Assembly: GCF_025452095.1 (NCBI RefSeq)
Contig: NZ_CP104877.1
Location: forward strand, 3,162,001 to 3,226,000
Source of the DNA: Paenarthrobacter sp. JL.01a
GTDB lineage: Bacteria > Actinomycetota > Actinomycetes > Actinomycetales > Micrococcaceae
Reading direction: 5' to 3'
Length of the DNA stretch: 64,000 nucleotides
Part shown: piece after piece, positions 51,405-60,069 of the stretch
Position numbering within the stretch: position 1 is the stretch's first letter
Layout of the letters: every line of letters begins with the position of its first letter
Program-made: the position numbers and the translations under genes
The notes under the pieces: model-generated
Databases searched by the model: none
The model's input: the letters and a program-made list of their open reading frames with translations, nothing else
What the model was told of the DNA's origin: nothing

Positions 51405-53654
51405 ATGCAGCCGGACCCCGTCGGCATCGCCGGATCCACCTCTAAGGGGGCGACACTGCCTCCGCGCTTCGGATCCTCTGAAGTGCCGGCCTCGCGGGCC
51501 ACCCAGGACCGCATCGATATTCCCGAATTCGCGCCGAGCCTGGAACCCGAAGGCGACATCTCCCCGGACCGCTTCCTGGACCGCGAGCTCAGCTGGCTTG
51601 CCTTCAACTCCCGCGTGCTGGAGCTTGCCGAGGATCCCGATCTGTTCCTGCTGGAGCGCGTCAACTTCCTCTCGATCTTTGCTTCCAACCTGGATGAGTT
51701 CTTCATGGTCCGCGTGGCCGGCCTCAAGCGCCGTATCGCCACCGGACTGGCTGTCCCCTCCCCCGCGGGGCTCAGCCCCATCGAGGTGCTGGAGCAGATC
51801 GGTGAAGAGGCCCACAAGCTGCAGGAACGCCACGCCCGCGTTTTTGCCGAGCAGATCCGGCCGGCCCTGGCCTACGAACACATCCACCTCATGCATTGGC
51901 ATGAGCTGGACGAGGATGCCCGGCAGCGGATCAGCGTCATGTTCCAGGAGAAGGTCTTCCCCATCCTGACTCCCCTCGCCGTGGACCCTGCCCACCCCTT
52001 CCCGTACATTTCGGGCCTCTCCCTGAACCTGGCCGTGATCGTCAGCAACCCCATCAGCGACAAGGAACTCTTCGCCCGCGTCAAGGTTCCGGACCAGTTG
52101 CCGCGCCTCATCTCCGTGGACGGACCCCGCGCCGGCGCCATCCCGGGCCGTGTTGCCAGGTTCATCGCGCTGGAAGAAGTCATCGCTGTCCACTTGGACA
52201 AGCTCTTCCCGGGCATGGAAGTCCTGGAACACCACACCTTCCGCGTCACCCGTAACGAGGACCTGGAAGTTGAAGAGGACGACGCCGAGAACCTCCTGCA
52301 GGCTCTGGAGAAGGAATTGCTGCGCCGCCGCTTCGGTCCTCCCGTGCGCTTGGAAGTAACCACGGACATCAACCCGAACATCAAGGCCCTGCTCATCCGG
52401 GAACTCGGTGTCGAAGAGTCCGAGGTCTACTCCGTGCCCGCGCCGCTGGATCTTCGCGGCTTGTCCGCGATCAGCAGCATTGATCGCGCCGATCTCCACT
52501 ATCCGAAGCACGTTCCGCACACCTCGCGTTACCTCAACGAGTCCGAGACCTCCAAGGCCGCGAACGTCTTCGCAGCGATGCGGCGCAGGGACATCCTGCT
52601 CCACCACCCCTATGACTCCTTCTCGACCTCCGTCCAGGCGTTCCTGGAGCAGGCGGCAGCGGATCCCAAGGTCCAGGCCATCAAGCAGACCCTTTACCGG
52701 ACGTCGGGCGACTCCCCGATCGTGGATGCCTTGATTGACGCCGCTGAAGCCGGCAAACAGGTCCTGGCCCTCGTGGAAATCAAGGCCCGCTTCGATGAGC
52801 AGGCCAACATCTCGTGGGCACGCAAGCTGGAACAGGCCGGGGTCCACGTGGTGTACGGCATTGTTGGCCTCAAAACCCACTGCAAGCTGTCCCTGGTGGT
52901 GCGCCAGGAAGTGGATGGCCTGCGCCGCTACTGCCACATCGGTACGGGCAACTACCACCCCCGCACCGCCCGTTACTACGAAGACCTTGGATTGCTGACG
53001 GCCAACGAACAGGTGGGCGAGGACCTCTCCAAGCTCTTTAACCAGTTGTCCGGCTATGCACCGAAGTCCACCTTCAAGAGACTGTTGGTGGCGCCCCGCT
53101 CCGTCCGTGCAGGCTTGGTGGACCGGATTGAAACCGAGATCCGCAACGCCCGTGCCGGCATCCCCGGCCTGGTGCAGATCAAGGTCAACTCCATGGTCGA
53201 CGAGGCCATCATCGACGCCCTTTACCGCGCTTCGCAGGCGGGCGTGAAGGTCGACGTTGTGGTGCGTGGCATCTGCTCCCTCCGCCCGGGCGTTCCCGGC
53301 CTGAGCGAGAACATCACCGTCAGGTCGATCCTGGGCCGCTTCCTTGAACACTCGCGCGTGTTTGCCTTCGGCAACGGCGGTGATCCGGTGGTCTACATCG
53401 GTTCGGCCGACATGATGCACCGCAACCTGGATCGCCGCGTGGAAGCACTGGTGCAGCTGGCCAGCAAGGAGGACATCACGACCGTCATGGACCTGATGCG
53501 CCGCTACGTGGACGACGGAACGGCCAGCTGGCACCTGGACAACCAAGGACACTGGACCAGGCACCACCTGGATGAGAACGGCAAGCCGCTGCTGGACATG
53601 CAGTCCTGGTTGCTGGAGTCGCGTTCACGCCAGCGCGCGTCGGCACGTAGGTAA
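51405..53654 (+). CDS. ppk: Polyphosphate kinase 1
   Basis: Reversibly transfers the ATP gamma-phosphate to polyphosphate. The 749-residue product has the four PPK1 regions: an N-terminal helical domain ([20 protein letters not shown]), a head domain ([17 protein letters not shown]) and two phospholipase D-like domains. Both catalytic histidines are visible: His492 in [12 protein letters not shown], the autophosphorylated type, and His649 in [40 protein letters not shown] is also intact. ATG start with AGGAGAG upstream. The MutT1-like gene follows 8 bp later. Confidence 0.97.
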   Translation: MQPDPVGIAGSTSKGATLPPRFGSSEVPASRATQDRIDIPEFAPSLEPEGDISPDRFLDRELSWLAFNSRVLELAEDPDLFLLERVNFLSIFASNLDEFFMVRVAGLKRRIATGLAVPSPAGLSPIEVLEQIGEEAHKLQERHARVFAEQIRPALAYEHIHLMHWHELDEDARQRISVMFQEKVFPILTPLAVDPAHPFPYISGLSLNLAVIVSNPISDKELFARVKVPDQLPRLISVDGPRAGAIPGRVARFIALEEVIAVHLDKLFPGMEVLEHHTFRVTRNEDLEVEEDDAENLLQALEKELLRRRFGPPVRLEVTTDINPNIKALLIRELGVEESEVYSVPAPLDLRGLSAISSIDRADLHYPKHVPHTSRYLNESETSKAANVFAAMRRRDILLHHPYDSFSTSVQAFLEQAAADPKVQAIKQTLYRTSGDSPIVDALIDAAEAGKQVLALVEIKARFDEQANISWARKLEQAGVHVVYGIVGLKTHCKLSLVVRQEVDGLRRYCHIGTGNYHPRTARYYEDLGLLTANEQVGEDLSKLFNQLSGYAPKSTFKRLLVAPRSVRAGLVDRIETEIRNARAGIPGLVQIKVNSMVDEAIIDALYRASQAGVKVDVVVRGICSLRPGVPGLSENITVRSILGRFLEHSRVFAFGNGGDPVVYIGSADMMHRNLDRRVEALVQLASKEDITTVMDLMRRYVDDGTASWHLDNQGHWTRHHLDENGKPLLDMQSWLLESRSRQRASARR

Positions 53655-53662
53655 GGACAGAG

Positions 53663-54631
53663 TTGAACAGCGATACCCCCGTGGAGGATCAGACAGACCA
53701 CCCCGGTGAGCCGGTGGCCGTTGTGGCCGCCGGCGCCATTCCCTGGCGCGTCAACAAAGGCGCCCTGGAGGTTCTGTTGATCCACCGGCCCCGCTACGAC
53801 GATTGGTCGTGGCCCAAAGGAAAGCTCGACGCCGGGGAAACAGTTCCCGAGTGCGCGGCGCGTGAAGTGTGGGAAGAGATAGGTCTCCGTGCACCGCTTG
53901 GCATTCCCCTGCCTGCCATTCACTACCACGTATCCGCCGGCCTGAAAGTGGTCCAGTACTGGGCTGCGAAGGTCAACGGTGAACCACTGCGTCCCGACGG
54001 CAAGGAAGTGGACAGCGTGATGTGGTGCAGCCCTGACCGGGCAGCGTCCTTCCTCAGCAACCCCACGGATGTGAAGCCCCTGGAGTATCTGGAGAAAGCC
54101 CACGTCCGGGGTGAGTTGGACACGTGGCCCCTTATTCTGATCCGTCACGCGAAAGCCAAGCCGAGGTCCTCATGGACCAAGGCGGAGGGTGACCGCCCCC
54201 TGGCGGCCACGGGACAGCGACAGGCAGTGGCCGTGCAGCGCCTGCTGGACGTCTGGAAGCCGCAGCGGCTGGTCTCCAGCCCGTGGGCACGCTGCGTGGC
54301 AACCATCGCCCCCTATGCGAAGGCTTCGGGCGCCAAGGTCAAGTTGGTGGAAGCCCTGACCGAACACAACCACCAACGCTCCCCCAAAAAGACTGCAGCG
54401 GCCATCGAGGCGTTGTTCGACAAGCAGCTTCCCGTTGCGGTGTGTACGCATCGGCCAGCCCTGCCCACCGCCTTGAAGCAGCTGGCGCAGCACATGCCGC
54501 AAAACCTGCGCGCTGCCCTGCCTGCGGCTGATCCTTACCTCTCGCCCGGTGAAGTCATTGTGTGCCAGGTGGCGCGGGGATCCGAGCGGAAGATCGTCTC
54601 CGTGGAGCAGGTCAAGCCTTTCGACGACTAA
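53663..54631 (+). CDS. MutT1-like Nudix hydrolase fused to histidine phosphatase
   Basis: A 322-residue two-domain protein. Residues about 15-145 form a Nudix domain with the box starting GKLDAGETVPECAAREVWEE (residues 53-75). Residues about 155-320 form a phosphoglycerate-mutase/SixA-type phosphatase with the RHA motif (LILIRHAKAKP, His162) and a second conserved His (VCTHRPAL). This is the architecture of mycobacterial MutT1, which sanitises oxidised guanine nucleotides and cleaves diadenosine polyphosphates. The start is TTG (53663-53665) with AAGGAC upstream. It is probably cotranscribed with ppk, an arrangement shared with mycobacteria. Confidence 0.92.
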   Translation: MNSDTPVEDQTDHPGEPVAVVAAGAIPWRVNKGALEVLLIHRPRYDDWSWPKGKLDAGETVPECAAREVWEEIGLRAPLGIPLPAIHYHVSAGLKVVQYWAAKVNGEPLRPDGKEVDSVMWCSPDRAASFLSNPTDVKPLEYLEKAHVRGELDTWPLILIRHAKAKPRSSWTKAEGDRPLAATGQRQAVAVQRLLDVWKPQRLVSSPWARCVATIAPYAKASGAKVKLVEALTEHNHQRSPKKTAAAIEALFDKQLPVAVCTHRPALPTALKQLAQHMPQNLRAALPAADPYLSPGEVIVCQVARGSERKIVSVEQVKPFDD

Positions 54632-54657
54632 GGCCGCATGGTTGACCCCCGGGTCTT

Positions 54658-54677
54658 TGTATCAAATACTTGACACA
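54658..54677 (+). promoter_or_regulatory. Inverted-repeat operator upstream of the GntR operon
   Basis: TGTATCAA, 4 bp, TTGACACA: an imperfect palindrome with one mismatch between the arms, 30 bp before the first gene. It overlaps TTGACA (54670-54676 region), a potential -35. It is well placed for autoregulation by the GntR protein encoded at the end of the operon. Confidence 0.5.
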
Positions 54678-54706
54678 TTGATTCGAAGACTTGGGGGGTC
54701 TTTACA

Positions 54707-56089
54707 TTGTCTTTCTACCTGCCGCCGCTGTTGCTCCTTGGACCCTTGGTTGGCGCCGTGCTCGTCTACCTTTTCCTCAGGGTCCAGGTCTGGTCCAAGC
54801 CCAATGCCAAGTCCGTCGAATCCCACGGGCTCTGGGTCGGCATCATCGGCTGGATGGCCAGTTCCCTCCAGGGGGCGATGAGTACCGGCATCCTCAAAGT
54901 GGACCCATCGGCGTCGAACGCACCCACTGCTCCGGATCAGATTTTCACGGCCCTTGCTTGGCCCGTCCTGGCAGCTCTGACCGTTCACGCCCTTGGCCAG
55001 TGGAGCTACCCAGCCCCCAAGGCACCCCGCAGGTACGCGGAGTTGAGGGTCAGGAGAATCCGCGATTTCCTGCCGCGAAGACTCGCTTTCTGGACGGCTG
55101 GCATCTTCGTCTACGCGGGCACCGCCATAGCCTCGATCAGCCCGCTTCCGGCCTACACACCGGTTCTTCCGGCGCCGACGCCCCAGCCGCTCCCGGACTA
55201 CAACACCGGCTACGTTGGGCAGGGACAGGACGGCAGGATCGCGGGTTCGGAACTGGCCGGGTGGCTTGGTGGGGCCCTGCTGGTACTCGCGGTGGGTACG
55301 TGGCTGGTCCTGGTGCTCATTGCACGGCGCCGCCAACTTGAAACCCTCAGCAGCGAGGACAACCTCACCCTCCGGTCCATCGCGGCCAACCGCCTCCTGC
55401 GAACCGTATCCACCATTGCTGCGGGATTGGCGGCCATCGCCGGCAACTACGCTGCCCTTCCCGCGCCGGGCGCCACGTGGCAATCGTCGTGGTTCAACGC
55501 CCTCGGAGCAGTAAACATGGCCGTGCTGCTGGTCATGTGGTGGTGGAAGGTGCCCGTTCTTCCCTCCCTCCCTCCAGGCAGCCAGGAGATCCGTCAGTGG
55601 CGCCGCTCTTCGCGCCGATCCGCGCACGCACGGCGCAGCGAAACTCAGTGTGTCCCTTGGTGCAGTCCTTGGGACCATCGCCGCAGTGATGCTCCTGACC
55701 GTGGGCTTGTGGTTTGGCTACTTTTCGACCCACGAACAGGGCCCCGTTGCCCCGGCGATCGTCGTCTCCGTGACCGCCGCTTTGATTCTGCTCACCATTG
55801 CCGCAGGCGAGCTGCTGATCGCCCGCAACTACGGGGATCAGGACGCACCCCTGGCTTGGCCGCGGCAGGCAGTATCGAGGGGACTGCTCACCTTCACCAT
55901 CGTGTCGGCAGCCCTGTTTGCCGTGACCATCGTCATGACCGCCACAGCGCAAGCACTCCTCGTCGGGCCACCCACATGGCCGGCCTACCTCGCCCTCACG
56001 TTTGGGGTTGGGCTGGTGGGTGCCGCCGCGATCCTGGCCACGCGCCGTCGTCGTGGACTTCCCGAACCCGAGGACAGCGGCGGACTTGA
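54707..56089 (+). CDS. Membrane protein, 5' part of a probably frameshifted gene
   Basis: The frame starts at TTG 54707 after a GGGGGG stretch and encodes a membrane protein with helices at the N-terminus (LPPLLLLGPLVGAVLVYLFL), around residues 85-100, 125-145 and 185-205, and AVLLVMWWWKVPVL near residue 285. Coding character is good up to about 55575. After the CCCT repeat at 55561-55575 the frame turns into Arg/Ser/Pro-rich text (RRSSRRSAHARRSETQC) that looks non-coding, while the next frame becomes hydrophobic and coding-like. The last 170 residues of this frame are therefore probably not native. It is the first gene of an operon ending in a GntR regulator. Confidence 0.6.
   Translation: MSFYLPPLLLLGPLVGAVLVYLFLRVQVWSKPNAKSVESHGLWVGIIGWMASSLQGAMSTGILKVDPSASNAPTAPDQIFTALAWPVLAALTVHALGQWSYPAPKAPRRYAELRVRRIRDFLPRRLAFWTAGIFVYAGTAIASISPLPAYTPVLPAPTPQPLPDYNTGYVGQGQDGRIAGSELAGWLGGALLVLAVGTWLVLVLIARRRQLETLSSEDNLTLRSIAANRLLRTVSTIAAGLAAIAGNYAALPAPGATWQSSWFNALGAVNMAVLLVMWWWKVPVLPSLPPGSQEIRQWRRSSRRSAHARRSETQCVPWCSPWDHRRSDAPDRGLVVWLLFDPRTGPRCPGDRRLRDRRFDSAHHCRRRAADRPQLRGSGRTPGLAAAGSIEGTAHLHHRVGSPVCRDHRHDRHSASTPRRATHMAGLPRPHVWGWAGGCRRDPGHAPSSWTSRTRGQRRT
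55561..55575 (+). repeat. CCCT tetranucleotide repeat at the frameshift point
   Basis: TCCCTCCCTCCCTCC: three and a bit copies of a 4-bp unit inside a coding region. Removing one unit joins the upstream frame to the downstream frame without a stop codon. Confidence 0.8.
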
Positions 56090-56357
56090 TGCCGCGCTGC
56101 GCGCCATCACGATGTTCAGGATCGTCCGGACCCTCGCGGCCTTCCTCCTTGCACAGTCCGCGGTGATGCTGCTGGGCAACGCCGACGCGTGGGGAACCCT
56201 GTTCCCGGCTTTCAATCAACTGGGACCGAGTCCTGTCTACATGGCAGGAGTCGTCCTTGCCGTTGCGGCCATCGCCGCCGCGGTCACGCCCGTCCGGAGC
56301 CTTTTCCGGAACATTCCCCGCCGTGAGCACGCACCGAGTGGGGATCGCGCCCAATGA
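55650..56357 (+). CDS. Membrane protein, 3' part of the frameshifted gene
   Basis: A 235-residue frame opening at a GTG without a good ribosome-binding site. It encodes about five helices (GAVLGTIAAVMLLTVGLWFG, VVSVTAALILLTIAAGELLI, and so on) and ends [14 protein letters not shown]. The same frame is open and coding-like upstream to the CCCT repeat (SGAALRADPRTHGAAKLSVS), so it more likely continues the 54707 gene, giving a protein of about 548 residues. Its stop overlaps the GntR start (ATGA). If translated alone, it would need reinitiation. Confidence 0.6.
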   Translation: MSLGAVLGTIAAVMLLTVGLWFGYFSTHEQGPVAPAIVVSVTAALILLTIAAGELLIARNYGDQDAPLAWPRQAVSRGLLTFTIVSAALFAVTIVMTATAQALLVGPPTWPAYLALTFGVGLVGAAAILATRRRRGLPEPEDSGGLDAALRAITMFRIVRTLAAFLLAQSAVMLLGNADAWGTLFPAFNQLGPSPVYMAGVVLAVAAIAAAVTPVRSLFRNIPRREHAPSGDRAQ

Positions 56358-56746
56358 CCGCAGGGATCACCATCGACCTCGCGGACCCGGTCCCGCCCTA
56401 TGAGCAGATCCGGAGGCAACTCAGTTCGCTGATCGCCGTCGGGGTCCTCACGCCCGGAAGCCGCCTGCCCACTGTGCGCAGCCTTGCCGCGGACCTCGGG
56501 ATCGCAGCCGGGACGGTAGCGCGGGCGTACAAAGAACTTGAGCAGTCCGGACTGATTGAATCACGACGCCGGAACGGGACTGTCGTCGTTGGGCCGCCTG
56601 CGGTGCCGAACGGCGCGGTTGGCGCAGACGCGGCGGTGATTGCCGCCGTCGACGGCTTGATCGGGACGGCGCGGCGCGCGGGTGTGACCGATGAAACGCT
56701 GATCGACCTGCTTCGCGGGAGGTTGGGAAGTAAGCTTGAGCCGTGA
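56354..56746 (+). CDS. GntR-family regulator, YtrA subfamily
   Basis: A 130-residue regulator with the GntR winged helix at residues 10-75 ([59 protein letters not shown]) and only a short helical C-terminus, which defines the YtrA subfamily. Members of this subfamily usually repress operons encoding transporters or membrane proteins, including their own. That fits the upstream membrane gene and the palindrome at 54658. ATG start overlapping the upstream stop; its own stop overlaps the thyA start (GTGA). Confidence 0.92.
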   Translation: MTAGITIDLADPVPPYEQIRRQLSSLIAVGVLTPGSRLPTVRSLAADLGIAAGTVARAYKELEQSGLIESRRRNGTVVVGPPAVPNGAVGADAAVIAAVDGLIGTARRAGVTDETLIDLLRGRLGSKLEP

Positions 56747-57546
56747 GCATCCCCACCCCGTATGAAGACCTCCTGCGCGATGTCATGGCCAACGGCACGC
56801 ACAAATCCGACCGCACCGGCACGGGAACGCGCAGCGTGTTCGGCCGTCAGTTGCGCTTCGATCTGGGCACGAGCTTCCCGCTCATCACCACCAAGCGGGT
56901 CCATTTCAAGTCCGTCGCTGTGGAGCTGCTGTGGTTCCTGCGTGGGGATTCGAATGTGAAGTGGATGCAGGACCAAGGCGTGTCCATCTGGGACGAATGG
57001 GCCGATGCGGACGGCGAGCTTGGTCCCGTTTACGGTGTCCAGTGGCGCAGCTGGCCCACCCCGGATGGCGGCCACATCGACCAGATCTCCGAGGTCATGA
57101 AGAGCCTCGCCGCAAACCCCGATTCCCGCCGCCATATTGTTTCCGCCTGGAACGTCTCGGAACTCAAGGACATGGCCCTGCCTCCGTGCCACGCGTTCTT
57201 CCAGTTCTACGTGGCCGATGGCAAGCTGTCCTGCCAGCTGTACCAGCGCTCCGCCGACACCTTCCTCGGCGTCCCGTTCAACATTGCCTCCTACGCACTC
57301 CTGACGCTCATGGTGGCGCAGCAGCTTGGCCTGGAACCCGGCGAATTCGTGTGGACCGGCGGCGATGTGCACGTCTACGACAACCACGTGGAGCAGGTGA
57401 CCGAGCAGCTCAGCCGCGAGCCGTATGAATACCCGCAGCTGAAGATCCTCCGCAAGCCCGACTCCATCTTCGACTACACCCTTGATGACTTCGAGGTAGT
57501 GGGCTACCAGCACCACCCCACCATTAAGGCGCCGATCGCGGTATGA
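56743..57546 (+). CDS. thyA: Thymidylate synthase
   Basis: Methylates dUMP to dTMP using methylenetetrahydrofolate. The 267-residue product is a full-length ThyA with [20 protein letters not shown], the nucleophile Cys149 in [32 protein letters not shown] and [13 protein letters not shown]. The start is GTG (56743-56745), overlapping the GntR stop; its stop overlaps the folA start. The dihydrofolate it makes is the substrate of the next gene product. Confidence 0.98.
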   Translation: MSIPTPYEDLLRDVMANGTHKSDRTGTGTRSVFGRQLRFDLGTSFPLITTKRVHFKSVAVELLWFLRGDSNVKWMQDQGVSIWDEWADADGELGPVYGVQWRSWPTPDGGHIDQISEVMKSLAANPDSRRHIVSAWNVSELKDMALPPCHAFFQFYVADGKLSCQLYQRSADTFLGVPFNIASYALLTLMVAQQLGLEPGEFVWTGGDVHVYDNHVEQVTEQLSREPYEYPQLKILRKPDSIFDYTLDDFEVVGYQHHPTIKAPIAV

Positions 57547-58139
57547 GCGACTCTTCCTCCGCCCCGGACCAGCTCCCCGGCGCCATCTTCACCCAGGAAA
57601 CTGCAGCGAAGATGACCGGCATCGGCATGATCTGGGCCCAGACAACATCCGGAGTCATCGGCAAGGACGGCACCATGCCGTGGCAGCTGCCTGAGGACAT
57701 GAAGCACTTCAGCCAGGTCACCACCGGGCACCCCGTCATCATGGGCCGCAGGACCTGGGAATCATTTCCCCCGAAGTACCGCCCCCTCCCGGGCCGGACC
57801 AACATCGTAGTGACCCGCAACGAAAAGTGGGCGTCCTCGCCCGAGGCCCAGGGCGCCGTCGTGGTTTCTTCGCTGGACGAGGCTTTGCTGGAGTCCCAGT
57901 TTGCCCCGGGCGGCCAGAAAGTATGGATCGTAGGCGGCGGGGAAATCTACCGCCAGTCCATGGGCATCGCCAACATTGCCGTCATCACCATCATCGACAC
58001 CGACGTCGAAGGTGACACCTACGCACCCGAACTCGGCGATGACTGGACCTTCGATACCGTTGCGCCCGCCGAAGGCTGGCTCACCTCCAAGAACGGCACC
58101 AACTACCGGTTCACCACGTGGCGCCGGAACGAAAGCTAG
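57543..58139 (+). CDS. folA: Dihydrofolate reductase
   Basis: Reduces dihydrofolate to tetrahydrofolate with NADPH. The 198-residue product has [30 protein letters not shown] with the catalytic-type Asp52, [19 protein letters not shown] and [11 protein letters not shown]. It carries about 23 extra N-terminal residues ([20 protein letters not shown]) before the usual start; the internal ATG at residue 24 could be used. The first ATG overlaps the thyA stop (ATGA). The folate target enzymes thyA and folA are coupled, as is common. Confidence 0.96.
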   Translation: MSDSSSAPDQLPGAIFTQETAAKMTGIGMIWAQTTSGVIGKDGTMPWQLPEDMKHFSQVTTGHPVIMGRRTWESFPPKYRPLPGRTNIVVTRNEKWASSPEAQGAVVVSSLDEALLESQFAPGGQKVWIVGGGEIYRQSMGIANIAVITIIDTDVEGDTYAPELGDDWTFDTVAPAEGWLTSKNGTNYRFTTWRRNES

Positions 58140-58149
58140 GAAAGCCCAC

Positions 58150-58389
58150 ATGCTGAAAAAACCCGAAACCCTCTTCGTGCTGGGCTACATGCTGCTGCCG
58201 CTCTTCGCACTGCTCTCGGCCATTGTTGGGCTCACCATGATTCTTGGGGGCAACAAGATCGTGGGCATCATCGTGCTGGTTGTTGTCACGCAGGTCTTCA
58301 CCTTTGGTGCATTCTTTGCCCTGCGCAAGCGGAAGGCCGCTTTGCTGCAGGAGCCCGATGCGCTGCAAGGACCCGACGCCGGCCTATAG
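58150..58389 (+). CDS. Small two-helix membrane protein
   Basis: A 79-residue protein with two helices (ETLFVLGYMLLPLFALLSAI and IVLVVVTQVFTFGAFFAL), a basic turn (RKRKAALL) and a short acidic tail. The ATG at 58150 lies 10 bp after the folA stop and is preceded by AGGAAAG, so it is probably in the thyA-folA operon. No family recognised. Confidence 0.78.
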   Translation: MLKKPETLFVLGYMLLPLFALLSAIVGLTMILGGNKIVGIIVLVVVTQVFTFGAFFALRKRKAALLQEPDALQGPDAGL

Positions 58390-58413
58390 GCTCGCGACCG
58401 AGAGCCCACTTTC

Positions 58414-58812
58414 ATGACCCCACCAGAGCGCCGTCGCGGACACCGACGGGGATACTACGCGCGGCAGATCGAGGCCGAGGCCGAACGCCAAGGCCTGACA
58501 GTTGAAGAGTATGGGGTCTACAAAGGGGACGTCGGCAGTGCCGTCAAACCCATCAACTCAGCGGGCGGACTTCTTTTTCTTAGCATGCTGATCACCATCT
58601 GCATGAGTGCGTCCGCAGTGTTCTTCATCCAGGCAATTATTGGTGGGCAGGACCTGGATTGGGGCCAGATAGTGATTACCGTGCTGGTGGGCCTCTGGCT
58701 CGTCCCCACGGCCTGGTTCCTGTACTTCAAGGAACGCAAAGCCTCGCGCCTTCGGAAACAGAACGGCAAAACCATTGAACTTCCGACCCGCCGCAACACT
58801 CCCCGCGACTGA
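58414..58812 (+). CDS. Two-helix membrane protein with basic N-terminus
   Basis: A 132-residue protein with a basic, charged N-terminus (RRRGHRRGYYARQIEAEAER), two helices (LLFLSMLITICMSASAVFFI and IVITVLVGLWLVPTAWFLYF) and a basic C-terminal tail. The ATG is at 58414, 24 bp after the preceding small membrane gene. Function unknown; composition matches the neighbours. Confidence 0.75.
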   Translation: MTPPERRRGHRRGYYARQIEAEAERQGLTVEEYGVYKGDVGSAVKPINSAGGLLFLSMLITICMSASAVFFIQAIIGGQDLDWGQIVITVLVGLWLVPTAWFLYFKERKASRLRKQNGKTIELPTRRNTPRD

Positions 58813-58895
58813 GTCCGCTCAATCGCTGTGGAGGGAGCCGGCGTCGTGCTTTGGGTGCGTGACGTAACCAACAGCGGCAGTCTGCTCCAAAAGTT

Positions 58896-58901
58896 TAGAC
58901 T
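58896..58901 (+). promoter_or_regulatory. Leaderless-type -10 box of asd
   Basis: TAGACT followed by TTGGGG and the ATG at 58908. A start 6-7 nt downstream of the box would fall on the initiation codon. The same hexamer occurs at the rpsL, tuf and tRNA-Trp promoters. Confidence 0.55.
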
Positions 58902-58907
58902 TGGGGA

Positions 58908-60050
58908 ATGACTACAGCAGCTAATCCGTCCGTAGGACTGGTCGGTTGGCGTGGCATGGTCGGTTCCGTCCTGATGCAGCGCATGCAGGAAGAGAACGAC
59001 TTCGCCAACATCAACCCGGTATTTTTCTCCACCTCGAACGCAGGAGGTGCCGCCCCGTCCTTCGCTGATGGGGCCGGCAAGCTCGAGGATGCGTTCGATA
59101 TTGAGACGCTTGCCAAGCTGCCGATTATTGTCACCGCCCAGGGCGGCGATTACACCAAGCAGGTCCACAGCGAACTCCGCAGCCGCGGCTGGGACGGCCT
59201 CTGGATCGACGCTGCCTCCACCCTGCGCATGAACGACGACTCGATCATCGTGCTGGACCCCATCAACCGCGACGTCATCGACGCCGGGCTTTCCGGCGGC
59301 GTGAAGGACTTCATCGGCGGAAACTGTACGGTTTCCTGCATGCTGATGGGCCTCGGCGGCCTGTTCAAGAACAACCTCGTGGAGTGGGGTACGTCCATGA
59401 CGTACCAGGCCGCTTCCGGCGGTGGCGCGCGCCATATGCGCGAACTCCTGAACCAGTTCGGCACGCTCAACAACGAGGTCAGCAGCGAACTCGAGGACCC
59501 GGCATCGGCCATCCTTGAGATCGACCGCAAGGTGCTTGCCACCCAGCGCACCGGGGTTGACGCCACCCAGTTCGGCGTTCCGCTGGCCGGTTCCCTGATT
59601 CCGTGGATCGATGCCGACCTCGGCAACGGCCAGTCCAAGGAAGAATGGAAGGCCGGGGTCGAGACCAACAAGATCCTTGGCACGTCCAAAGGAACCCCGG
59701 GCAAGGAACACATCGCCATGGACGGGCTCTGTGTCCGCATCGGTGCCATGCGTTCGCACTCGCAGGCTCTGACGCTGAAGCTTCGCGAAGACCTGTCCGT
59801 CACGGAGATCGAGAACCTCCTGGCCAAGGACAACGAGTGGGCCAAAGTTGTGCCCAACACCAAGGAAGCCTCCATGGCGGACCTGACCCCGGTTGCAGCT
59901 TCAGGCACCCTGGACATCCCGGTTGGCCGTATCCGGAAGCTCGAAATGGGTCCGGAGTACATCAGTGCCTTCACCGTGGGCGACCAGCTCCTGTGGGGTG
60001 CGGCCGAACCCCTGCGCCGCATGCTCAACATCGTGACGGGCAAGCTCTAA
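58908..60050 (+). CDS. asd: Aspartate-semialdehyde dehydrogenase
   Basis: Reduces aspartyl phosphate to the semialdehyde, the branch point to lysine, diaminopimelate, threonine and methionine. The 380-residue product resembles the enterobacterial class closely ([15 protein letters not shown] near the NADP site, [15 protein letters not shown] with the catalytic Cys140, [30 protein letters not shown]). The shorter corynebacterial type of about 344 residues lacks these blocks. ATG start, probably leaderless. A strong terminator follows. Confidence 0.96.
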   Translation: MTTAANPSVGLVGWRGMVGSVLMQRMQEENDFANINPVFFSTSNAGGAAPSFADGAGKLEDAFDIETLAKLPIIVTAQGGDYTKQVHSELRSRGWDGLWIDAASTLRMNDDSIIVLDPINRDVIDAGLSGGVKDFIGGNCTVSCMLMGLGGLFKNNLVEWGTSMTYQAASGGGARHMRELLNQFGTLNNEVSSELEDPASAILEIDRKVLATQRTGVDATQFGVPLAGSLIPWIDADLGNGQSKEEWKAGVETNKILGTSKGTPGKEHIAMDGLCVRIGAMRSHSQALTLKLREDLSVTEIENLLAKDNEWAKVVPNTKEASMADLTPVAASGTLDIPVGRIRKLEMGPEYISAFTVGDQLLWGAAEPLRRMLNIVTGKL

Positions 60051-60069
60051 CCCAGGCAGTATCACGTCC

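Noticed and set aside
51312..53567. A 751-codon minus-strand frame opposite ppk
   Set aside because: Its length comes from codon bias of ppk (no stop in the complementary frame). The protein is His/Val/Asp-rich with no recognisable domain, and ppk is certain.
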